Source: Cyanophora paradoxa
Lineage: Eukaryota; Glaucocystophyceae; Cyanophorales; Cyanophoraceae
Direction of reading: 5' to 3'
Assembly (NCBI GenBank): GCA_004431415.1
Contig: QPMI01000401.1
Span: 186,001 to 250,000, forward strand
Length of the DNA: 64,000 nt
Positions 1 to 8,482 of this stretch are shown here, piece after piece. The notes under the pieces were generated by a model, which searched no databases, was not told where the DNA came from, and saw only the letters and a program-made list of their open reading frames with translations. Made by a program: the position numbers and the translations under genes. The number at the start of each line of letters is the position of its first letter. Within the stretch, counting starts at the first letter, position 1.

Positions 1-666
1 TACTGCGCGGGGCCGCCGGCGTCACGGCCCGCGGCGCGGCGGGCGGCCGGGTGGGCGGGCGGGCGGCGAGCGCGGCGAGCCTGCTCGGCGAGGTGCTCGG
101 GGATGTATCCGGCGGCGATCTGCTCGACTGACACCTCCTTGAGGCCGAGCCCCGCCTTGATCTTGGGCTGCGGCGCGCGTGAGGCCGACGCGGCGGCGGC
201 GGCGCGCCGGGCGGCTGCGGCGCACGTTCTCCTCTAGGAACTGGTCCATCTTCGCGCGCGCCTCCAGCCAGAGCGGCCACTGCTCCATGTTGGGCGTGAC
301 TGCCGAGCGCGACATGAGCGCGGCGAGGCGTCGTCGGGTCGCGAGGGCCGAGAAGCGCAACGCACTGCGGACGTAGGGGTGCTCCAACGACGCCCGGTAC
401 TTCTTCTTGCCCGGAGGGTGCGGGCGGATCAAGGCGGGCGGAGGCGGGCCGAGGATCTGGCGCCGCAGCTCAGGATCGGCCCATCGCCGCTCGAACGACT
501 TGTTATCATCCGAAGCGTCATCCAAGGAGTCCGCGGGGGCCGACGGCGGCGTTGCCAGACCGCGGATCGCTAGCGCCAACGCCGGGACCGCCGATCGCAC
601 AGGTGCGAGTCGAGATGGCCCTGCGACAGCGCCCCGTGCTAGGGCCGTCGCCCGCCGTACAAGCAT
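1..666 (-). CDS. Predicted mitochondrial protein, copy A (3' part outside window)
   Basis: The N-terminus starts MLVRRATALARG and is rich in Arg, Ala and Ser with no acids for about 40 residues, ending near RGLATPP. This is a typical mitochondrial presequence. The mature part is highly charged (KKKYRASLEHPYVRSAL, NMEQWPLWLEARAKMDQFLEE). The first intron begins with gtgcgc after FLEEN. The window edge falls at the third exon, so the C-terminus is missing here and must be read from copy B at 7290-8415. This copy stays in frame through EHPYVRSALRF, where copy B has lost one G from a G run, so copy A is probably the correct reading. I do not recognise the family; a mitoribosome- or respiratory-complex-associated protein is possible but unproven. 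It is transcribed away from the CRT-like gene at 734, and the 67-bp gap must hold both promoters. Confidence 0.55.
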
Positions 667-733
667 TTTTGTTTGTCGTACCCCCGATCAATCGCTGGGC
701 AGACGCTGGCTGGCTGTTCCGTGCAGCGCCAGA

Positions 734-3683
734 ATGGAGCAGAAGGGCTCCGGCGGTGCGCAAAATGAGCGGACGCCGCTGCTGGCAACAGGGCAGCAGG
801 GTAGCAGGCCCAGCTCGCGCGGAGCTCCGGCTGAGAAGCCCAGCAAGCTGCGCGCCTGCTGCGCGAGGGTTTTCAGCAAGAAGGCCGCGATGCTGATCGG
901 CTTCCTGCTCGTTCTCATCGTGCGCGCCCCAGCCGAGCCGATCTGTTCGAGCGCTAGAGCAGACCAGCTAGCGGCGCTGATCGCGTAGCCCCGCGCGGGT
1001 TCTATCAATCGTCGATCCCGGATGCGCTTACTCGCAACGCGCACCGCAGGTGGTGGCCACCAGCAACCGTATTCTCTACAAGATGATGCTGAACCGCTAC
1101 GCGTTCGAGGGGCACAGCTACGCGTACTTCCTTAACCAGTGGACCGTCGTGCTGTACTGCGCGCTCGCTTGGATCATCGTCCTTTACCGGGTTCGTGGTC
1201 ACCAGCCGAGACGCCCTTTCGGGTGGAGGCCGGCCGCGATCAGCCAGGGCGCGAGCGCTCATCGTTTTCGGCGCAGATGTACTCCTCTGGCGATATCACA
1301 CCGGAAATGCGCAAGTACCCGATGCAGCGCTTCGCCGGCATGGGCCTGTTCGACGCCCTGTCGTCGTTCCTCGGCGTCATTGGCGGCGGTGCGCGCAGTG
1401 CGGCCAGATCGCGGTTATCCTGACGCGCGCGTGCTTGGCGCTCGCAGTGTACACCGCCGGTCAGCTGCAGACGCTCCTGGACCAGGTGACTGGCTGTTTC
1501 TTCCCCGTCTCGTTTCCTTTTCGCTGCTTTTGCCGAGACCCTCCCGCACGCAGGGCGTGATCCCTTGGACGATGATCGCATCGCTCGTCTTCTTGTCTGC
1601 CCGGTACAACCGCCTGCAGGTCCGCGGCCCGTCCGCCCCCACCCGCGACGGCCGCTGGGGACCGATGCGCCCCGCTCAGTTTATGGGCGCGTTCCTTATC
1701 TGCTGCGGCGTGGGCTTGGCCACCGTTCCCGCGTTCAAGGTCCGCTTCGCGCGCCCCTCTCGCCGCGCCCGCGCGCGCCGTAACTAGAGCCTGGCAGGGG
1801 GGGCACTTGGGCGCGAACAACCGGGTCTCCTCCATCATCGTGTACGCGACGAGCAGGTACCCCCCCTTCCCTCCGTCCCCTTACGCTAGCCCTGCTGGTG
1901 CTGTTCCCCCCTGAAGCGGCTCCCGCGCAGCGTCCCCAACGCGCTCAGCAACGTGTACAAGGAGTTTGCGTTCAAGGACCAGGTACCGCCGTACCCCCCG
2001 CCTGATCGCGTACCCCCGGAGCGAGCGCGTACCCCAGAACATGGACATCTACTACCTCACCTTCTGGGTGTCCACCTGGCAGTTCTTCCTCGGCTTCCTC
2101 TTCGCCCCCCTCCAGTCCTCCCCCTGTGCGCTCCTCTCTGGTTTGGGCAGCGTACCCCCTGCGCGATTTGATCTGTTCCGTTACCCCCAGACCTGATGGG
2201 CCAGGACGCGATGCCGATGTCGGAAATCGCGACGAACCTCCAGGTCCGCGGGCGAGATCTCGGGCCCGGCCGGCCCCCGGCCCAGCTCAGCCCGCCCCGC
2301 GCGCAGGAGGGATTTCTCTGCTTCCTGGGGCAGGCCAGCCACCAGGGCGACGACTGCTCGGTGCGGCCCCTCCCCCCCCCCGCTCCGCTCCGACCCCCCC
2401 CTCCCCCCGCCTCACCCCCTGGGCAGGGCCGGGCGTCGATCGTGCTGGCGTTCCTCGTCGTCAACTTCGCGTACAACGCGCTCCTCCTCGTCGTCACCAA
2501 GTACGGCTCCGCCGTCCTCCTCGTCCGCCCGCCCCTCCCGCCCCGCCCCGCCCCGCCCCCCAGGCCCTCTCTGAGGGCGGCAGGTGATGACGGGCGCGCT
2601 GGTGATCCCCGTCACGAACGTCGTCTTCACCGTCAAAGCCGTGCGCCCCGCCCCGCCCGCCCCGCCCCGCCCCCGCCCCGCCGACGGCGCCCGGGCGACA
2701 GGTGATGGGCGCCGACGCGGAGTCCTTCTCCGAATGGGATCTGGCCGGCCTCAACGTCGTCCTCGTCGGGTCCGCCCGCTGCCCGCCCGCTGCCCGCCCG
2801 CCCGCCCCTGCCCTGCTCCACGTCCTTTCTCTTCTTCTTCTCCCCTCGCGGCTGATGTCTGCACGGCAGCTTCGTGGTGTACTCCTTCTTCGGCGACGAG
2901 GACTTCTTCGCCGGCGCCGTGCGCGTAGCCCCCGACCCCCCTCGGGGCCCCTCCCGCCCCCTCCCACCGTCGCGCAGAAGGCGGAGGGCGAGGGCGAGGG
3001 CGAGGGCGAGGAGGAGGAGGAGGGCAAGGTGGTCATGGTCCTGCCCTCCATCGGCCACCTGTGCGCGCTTCCCACCCGACCCGACCCGATCCGATCCGAT
3101 GCGAGGAGCCCGGGCTAACTGGTCGACGACCCGACGCGACGCGACGCGGGGCAGGTCGGTGGTGGACATCAACCTGCTCCCGAACCACCGGAGGCACCAC
3201 GCGCACGCACAGCAGATACGAGAGGCGCGCCCGCCCGCGCCCCCGTTCGACGCAGAGCAGCCGGCCGGCTCCCGCTGACGTGCGCGAGCGCAGAACTACA
3301 TGCGGAAGCTCGGCATCGTGGCGGCGGCCGGCGGCTCCGGCCGCTTCGCCGGCGCCGCCGGCGCCGCCGGCGGCGGCTCGGGGCGGCCCGACCCGATCAG
3401 CGTGCCCAAGGTGGTCAGCAGGGACCCCGAGGCGGGCGCCGGCGCCGGCGCCGCATCCTCCTCGTCGGTCAAGCGGGGTACGCCGCTCGCGAGCAGCATC
3501 AGCACAGGGGTCAGCCGCTGGGGCATCGGCAGCAGCGGTGGCGGCGACGGGGCGGCCACGCCGACGGGGCGACACAGCGCGACGAACGGGAGCGCGGGGG
3601 CGGGGCGGAGAGAGGCCGGCGCCGGGGCCCGCCCCCGCTCCAGGCAAGCGGGCGAACGGGACCCGGAGAACCCCCCCACATAG
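734..3683 (+). CDS. CRT-like transporter (DMT superfamily), copy A
   Basis: A multi-pass membrane protein of the chloroquine-resistance-transporter-like family (drug/metabolite transporter superfamily). These proteins carry small peptides, amino acids or thiols across vacuolar or plastid membranes. Diagnostic segments in order are VATSNRILYKMMLNRY (first helix region), MGLFDALSSFLGVIGG, QLQTLLDQ, FMGAFLICCGVGLA, VPNALSNVYKEFAFKDQ, MDIYYLTFWVSTWQFFLG, EGFLCFLGQAS, LAFLVVNFAYNALLLV and VMTGALVIPVTNVVFTV. Exons as I read them: 734-919, 1050-1221, 1277-1388, 1448-1485, 1554-1619, 1680-1739, 1798-1856, 1931-1982, 2038-2140, 2191-2243, 2306-2360, 2427-2522, 2584-2640, 2702-2769, 2870-2918, 2978-3060, 3154 to about 3220 (donor unresolved) and 3294-3683. 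The start ATG precedes a 45-residue soluble tail with ERTPLL, a possible dileucine sorting signal. A long Gly/Ala/Ser-rich C-terminal tail is unusual for the family. Two extra G bases (about 1190 and 1221) break the frame relative to copy B and look like homopolymer errors. Confidence 0.8.
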
Positions 3684-4074
3684 CACGCGGCCGCAGCAAA
3701 CTATCGGCAGCTGTACCCCTCTCCCTTCCCGCTGTCCCCGGGCCAGTTCCACCCTTCGAATTCTTCCCGCCGCAGGTATTGATTAGCTATTGACGTGCGC
3801 TTCCCTGAGATCGTTTCGTGAGACTGCGAGATTGCTTTGGATTTGCTCCGATTTCGATGTTCGAAAGAATGAAGTGGAGAAATATCGATACACATCGATC
3901 GGCGCTGGCCACGTGCACGGCGAGCTTGAGCTAACATAGCCTAGCTATAGGCCTATAGCTTGTAGTGAGTATCGCACGTGCACATGAATGCATTGCATTG
4001 CAATTCGTCGATCGGTGCAGGCAAGCTATAGCTAGCGCTAGCGCTATCGCACAGAAATGAAACACTGGCGACCC
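3684..4074. other. Convergent intergenic region, copy A
   Basis: Lies between the stop of the CRT-like gene (+) and the stop of the aminotransferase fragment (-). It is AT-richer than its surroundings and full of short self-complementary words built from agct and tagc. The same region recurs at 11417-11806. No coding signal was seen; it probably holds the two 3' ends. Confidence 0.5.
3943..3960. repeat. Perfect 18-bp palindrome between convergent genes (copy A)
   Basis: The 18 bases starting agctatagg are identical to their reverse complement. The palindrome sits roughly midway between the two stop codons and is preserved in copy B at 11675-11692. A symmetrical 3'-end or protein-binding site is possible; function is unknown. 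Confidence 0.6.
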
Positions 4075-4989
4075 TCATTTCCTGTGCGCCTGCGCGTACG
4101 CAGCCGCGAGGGCGTCGATGCGCTCCGCCCCGTACTTCTCCCGCATCCACGCCCCGAGCCTGCGCGCGCGCGGCCCGCGGCCCAAGCCCGTGAGTCCGGC
4201 ACAGTCGTCACCCGCTCGGAGCTCGGGAGGGGCGCCGGCTGACCGGGTACAGGCCTCGTTGACCGCCTCGCTGGAGCCACAGAACGAGAAGCGGACCTGC
4301 GCCGGTTCGAGACGCGGTCGGGAAGCGTCGTCGCCGCCTCGTCGGGCCAGCGGGGCGGGGCGGGGCGGGGCCGGGCGGACGGACCGAGCGGTGGCCGCGC
4401 TGGTGGTCGAAGTCGATGCCCGGCGTGATGGCCACGCCCGTGTCCTGGCCCCCGAGCCCCCGTCAGAGATGTAGAAAGCACGGAGCTCGATCCGACGGGG
4501 CGCACGTTGAGGAGCTGCCTGCAGAAGCCCTCGCTGTCCTCCGTGAAGTCCCCCACGTCCGCGTATCTGGGGGGACGCTCAGATCAGATCAGATCAGATC
4601 CGATTCGATCTGATCTGATCGGGGGGGGGGGGGGGTGCGGACATGTAGAAGGCGCCCTGGGAGTCGGAGTGCTTGACGAGGCCGGCGGCGGGGAGCCCCC
4701 GCAGCAGCGCCGCCCGGTTCGCCTCGTACCTTGAGCAGAGGTTATGATGAGCTCGGGGCGTCCGCGCATATCTATCCGGCCGCGCGCGCGGCACCGGCGG
4801 ACGTGGCCCATCAGCTCGTCTGCGGCGGGCGCAGCTCAGGCGGTGTGCGTGGAGGGCGGGGCGGGGCCGGGGCCGGGGCGGGCCTTTGGAGCCGAAGGCC
4901 TCGAGGGCGGCGAGCTGCGAGTGCGTCGGGGCGTTGATGAACAGGTTCTGCTGCAGGCACTCCACGCTCCTGCGGGGGGGAAAGGGGGG
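4075..4989 (-). pseudogene. PLP aminotransferase, 5'-truncated copy A
   Basis: The 3' exons of a class I/II aminotransferase, matching 11807-12717. Readable pieces include SVECLQQNLFINAPTHSQLA, the ANRAALLRGLPAAGL region, DSQGAFYMSA, GVAITPGIDFD, VRFSFCGSSEAVNEA (with the carboxylate-binding Arg) and a last exon ending AYAQAHRK before the stop. Identity with copy B stops abruptly at about 4989, inside an intron just upstream of SVECLQQ. All exons for the PLP-binding Lys, the SPSNPTGT loop and the N-terminus are therefore absent. A functional aminotransferase cannot be made from this copy unless distant DNA supplies them. It is most simply the cut end of a tandem duplication unit. Confidence 0.8.
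4587..4620. repeat. Intronic GATCA-repeat hairpin (copy A)
   Basis: A 14-bp arm (4587-4600, gatcagatcagatc) is followed by a 6-base loop and its exact reverse complement (4607-4620), then a run of about 16 G. It lies inside an aminotransferase intron; on the transcript the C run precedes the hairpin. Copy B keeps it at 12316-12349. Confidence 0.7.
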
Positions 4990-5807
4990 TATCGAGTTAG
5001 ACCTCCGACCTGCTAGTCCGAAATCAAAGCGTGCCTACAGCTACTTGCAATTGACGATTTCTGTAAAGAGCTTCGAACAAATTCTTGCTGTAAAGTATAG
5101 AAAATACGTGTGAAGACTGACAGAAACGCCTACGGCCGTGGGGGGTGACGGGGCAGGTGCCAGTGCCACGCACACGGCCCGAGGCCGCCGGGCCGCGCTG
5201 GGCGGGGGCGAGGGCGCGCGGGGACGCATGCGCAGCCACCTCGGCAGAGCCGGCCGCGAGCTTCTCGCGCCGCCGCCGCTTCTGCTTCCGCGCCGCATAG
5301 CCGGCCGAGATCCCCGTCGCGATCTGCTGGCCGGGCCGGTCAGATAAAGCTGCGGCTACTAGGCTAGCGCTGGAGGTACCGGTCGGACCGCGGAGGTCGA
5401 CGTCGGACCGCGACGCCGGGAGCACCGCGAACCACAACAGCACCATGAGGCTCGTCCAGTACTGTAGTATACAACAAAGAAGCCTGCGCCCCGGTTTCAG
5501 CCACGCACGCGCAGCGCTCTTCCGCGAGCTGAACAACGCGAAGGGCGCGCCGTCCTCCCACCGGATGACGCCCCGCGCAATGAATCCAACCCCTGCGAGC
5601 CCGAGCGCAACAGCGCTGCGAGGCGATCAGACGCGCCGCTCGGGGCGCGGCTGAGCAATGCGCTGCACGGACCGAAAGAGAAGGAGCGCCTCTGCAGCGA
5701 CGAAATGGGAGCGGGAGAACACGCCCGACGGGTCCACGCGCTCCCAACCGAGCGAGGGCCTGCGGAGCCCGCGCTGCCGCTGCGGCTCGGCGTTCATGGC
5801 CGCCGGC
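4990..5807. other. Single-copy spacer after the duplication junction
   Basis: This follows the point where copy A ends and has no match within the window. Open frames exist on the minus strand, the longest at 5024-5536 with a short hydrophobic stretch, but composition is biased and I see no convincing domain or exon series. If the duplication is a simple tandem, this is the start of the second unit, and its partner should lie just left of the window. Confidence 0.4.
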
Positions 5808-7060
5808 GGTGATGACTGGGGCGGTGCGAGCAGCGCGTGCGGTGGCCGAGAAAAGCGTGCACTGCGGCAACTGCACACGGAGTTAACGATTGAAGCTGTC
5901 CGAGCGCCGCAAGCGAAGCGCGAATTCGAAGGCGGCCGAACAAGGCCGACTCCTTCCCCTCGACTCCTTCCCCCCGACTCCTCCCCCCCCCCCCCAAGAC
6001 CGCCACGCGCCTGCGCGAGGCCGGCTGATCTTGGCGCGTGGAGCGCGTGGAGCGTGTGGCGTCCATGCGTCCGCCGGGCGACAAAACCCGGCGCTGCGGC
6101 CGCTCGCAGCACATTCCGCAGCAGCGCAAAGCACTCTCTCGCTCCAGCTTCAAGACACGACCGCGCTGATGGAGGCCTCGTTCTGCGCTCCCGTCGCCAG
6201 CACCTCTCAGGCCTGCCGATCTGGCCTCGCGCCATCCATCGCCTTCGAGGTGAGCGCGGCCGCTCGCTCGCGCTCGGGCCCCGCTCGCTGTGCGCACGAT
6301 CGGCGGCTGACGTGTTGCGCGCAGGCGTCTCGTCGGTCATCTCGCGCCCTCCCGCTCCCCGCGGCGGCCGTGCCGTCCTCGCCAAGCTCCCGCTTCCTCG
6401 GCTCCCGCCAGCAGCTCCGGGCCGCCCCTGCACGGACCTTCGTCCCGAGCGGCGGGCTCGTTGTGCGGGCGTGCGGCGGGGCGTGCAGCGGCGGCTGCGG
6501 GTGCGGCGGGGCGGACGCGAGCCGCGTGGTGACGTTCGACGGGGAGCGGCTGTCGCCGCCGCCATCGCCGGCCGCGGCGGCGCGGCGCGGCTGCGGCGGC
6601 AGCGGCGGGTGCGCTGCGGCGCGGGCGTGCGGCGGTTGCGCGGCGGCGCGGGCGGCGGGCGCGTGCAGCGGCAGCGGCAGCGGCAGCGGGAGCGGGGCGG
6701 GGAGCGTGTTGCCGGGCCCGCGGCCGGTGGCGAGCGCGGAGCCGCACCCGGAGCTGGGGGCGGCGTCGGGCGCCGACGACTTCTGGGCCCTCGTCTGCGG
6801 GCCGTCGCCTCGCCCTTCGGCGCCCTCTTCTGAGCCGCGGCGCCTGTACCTGTACAACCTTTCCACTTTCCATGCAGCCCTCTGTAGTAGAGACCGGGTG
6901 TAGCGTAGGCGTAGGTAGGACTAGCCATTGACCTCACGACCTCGGGACCTTATTGAATGCGTGTCACAGTGTTATAATTATCGAAATACACTTAACTTAT
7001 AATTATAATTATTCCATCACACATCACGCCCACGACCCGCTCCCGGCCCGGCGGAGCCTC
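5808..7060. repeat. Inverted repeat, left arm (about 1.25 kb)
   Basis: Reads as the reverse complement of 19805-21105 with scattered substitutions and indels. It begins around gatgactggggcggtgcg and ends near the gcccggcggagc words at 7050. It contains the Cys/Gly-rich gene at 6169 and an AT-rich 3' flank (ataattataattattcc). It contains no transposase and shows no obvious terminal structure. Confidence 0.8.
6169..6903 (+). CDS. Cys/Gly-rich protein, left-arm copy (C-terminus frameshifted)
   Basis: Starts MEASFCAPVASTSQACRSG, an N-terminus rich in Ser and Ala and poor in acids that looks like an organelle-targeting peptide. A 75-nt in-frame intron (6250-6324, gtgagc to gcgcag) follows residue 27. 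The mature part has ARTFVPSGGLVVRACGG, then Cys/Gly/Ala-rich tracts, a (GS)n stretch and SGADDFWALVCG. One G is missing from a run of four near 6810 compared with the right-arm copy. The frame therefore runs past the expected stop at 6831 and ends at 6903. Cys clustering suggests metal or thiol chemistry, but no known family is recognised, so function is unassigned. Confidence 0.45.
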   Translation: MEASFCAPVASTSQACRSGLAPSIAFEVSAAARSRSGPARCAHDRRLTCCAQASRRSSRALPLPAAAVPSSPSSRFLGSRQQLRAAPARTFVPSGGLVVRACGGACSGGCGCGGADASRVVTFDGERLSPPPSPAAAARRGCGGSGGCAAARACGGCAAARAAGACSGSGSGSGSGAGSVLPGPRPVASAEPHPELGAASGADDFWALVCGPSPRPSAPSSEPRRLYLYNLSTFHAALCSRDRV

Positions 7061-7289
7061 GGAGCTCCGAGTCTCGCCGCGCGCAAGGGGCTTTGCGGGC
7101 CCCAGCACCGGGCCAGCAAAGCATCTAGAACTGCTCGCGATCGCCGGGCAGTGAGTTCCCCAGTCCAACGCTCGCTGCGGCCTGCAGGCCTCCCCGGCGG
7201 CGTCGCTGCACCCAAGACGCGCTCTCCTGATAAGAATCGAGAGTTCCTTCGAAGACCGACTAGCAGCTGCGGGGTACTATAGCTACGCG
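7061..7289. other. Spacer between left inverted-repeat arm and mitochondrial-protein gene
   Basis: Lies downstream of the Cys-rich gene (+) and downstream of the mitochondrial-type gene (-), so it holds two 3' ends. No repeat or coding signal was recognised. Confidence 0.4.
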
Positions 7290-8415
7290 CTACGCGGCCT
7301 CCTGGCTGGCGGCGGCGGCGCGGCCCTCGCGCACCGCCAGCGCCCGCCGCTCCTCCGCCTTCTGCTCCTTCTTCAGCTTGTTGTACCTGCCCGGGGCGTC
7401 TTGGCGGGGAGGGAGGGGGCGAGGGGGGTACCGGGGCCCACCTGGACCACGTCCACGGCTCCTTGCCGTCCTTGCCGGGCCGCACCTTCTTCTCGCCCTT
7501 CGGCGGCGGCATGCCCCGCTTCCTCCCCGCCCACTCCGCTCTGGCCTTCTCCGCCGCCCTGCGCGCTCGGGCTCAGCTCGGCGGCGCCGCGCCGCTCAGG
7601 CCGGAGGTGGGCGGCGGGGCGGGGCGGGCGGGGCGGGCGCACTCGGCGGGCGAGACCTTGGGCTTGTCCTTGTTCTCCTCGATGAACTTCTGGACCTTCT
7701 CCGAGCGCTCCACGAGCCACTTGGGCTTCGCGCGGCCGATGTCCTCGTAGTACTGCGCGGGGCCGCCGGCGTCACGGCCCGCGGCGCGGCGGGCGGCCGG
7801 GTGGGCGGGCGGGCGGCGAGCGCGGCGAGCCTGCTCGGCGAGGTGCTCGGGGATGTATCCGGCGGCGATCTGCTCGACTGACACCTCCTTGAGGCCGAGC
7901 CCCGCCTTGATCTTGGGCTGCGGCGCGCGTGAGGCCGACGCGGCGGCGGCGGCGCGCCGGGCGGCTGCGGCGCACGTTCTCCTCTAGGAACTGGTCCATC
8001 TTCGCGCGCGCCTCCAGCCAGAGCGGCCACTGCTCCATGTTGGGCGTGACTGCCGAGCGCGACATGAGCGCGGCGAGGCGTCGTCGGGTCGCGAGGGCCG
8101 AGAAGCGCAACGCACTGCGGACGTAGGGTGCTCCAACGACGCCCGGTACTTCTTCTTGCCCGGAGGGTGCGGGCGGATCAAGGCGGGCGGAGGCGGGCCG
8201 AGGATCTGGCGCCGCAGCTCAGGATCGGCCCATCGCCGCTCGAACGACTTGTTATCATCCGAAGCGTCATCCAAGGAGTCCGCGGGGGCCGACGGCGGCG
8301 TTGCCAGACCGCGGATCGCTAGCGCCAACGCCGGGACCGCCGATCGCACAGGTGCGAGTCGAGATGGCCCTGCGACAGCGCCCCGTGCTAGGGCCGTCGC
8401 CCGCCGTACAAGCAT
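7290..8415 (-). CDS. Predicted mitochondrial protein, copy B (full length)
   Basis: The complete form of the gene cut at the window start. Exon 1 (7976-8415) encodes the Arg/Ala-rich presequence MLVRRATALARG and MEQWPLWLEARAKMDQF. Exon 2 (7831-7917) encodes PKIKAGLGLKEVSVEQI and ends GAGCAG before a GC-AG intron (7753-7830). Exon 3 encodes YYEDIGRAKPKWLVERS and VQKFIEENKDKPKV. Later exons encode KARAEWAGRKRGMPPPKGEK and WTWS, and the last, from a tacaac start, YNKLKKEQKAEERR. The stop is at 7290-7292. The mature protein is small, very basic and rich in Lys/Glu, like accessory proteins of mitochondrial complexes, but I cannot name it. One G is missing from the run near 8127 relative to copy A, which breaks exon 1; this is probably a sequencing error. 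Confidence 0.55.
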
Positions 8416-8482
8416 TTTTGTTTGTCGTACCCCCGATCAATCGCTGGGCAGACGCTGGCTGGCTGTTCCGTGCAGCGCCAGA

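Noticed and set aside
5540-5797. Minus-strand segment VALGLAGVGFIARGVIR, resembling the first helix of a TIM14/Pam18-type J protein
   Set aside because: No J domain or HPD-type motif follows in any frame before the duplication junction, and the exon chain cannot be completed. A short hydrophobic match is not enough.
5658-6833. Large overlapping ORFs in other frames across the inverted-repeat arm (up to about 390 codons)
   Set aside because: High GC removes stop codons, so long empty frames are expected. These are Arg/Ala/Pro-rich shadows of the Cys-rich gene, and the frame that keeps the shared intron and ends is a different one.
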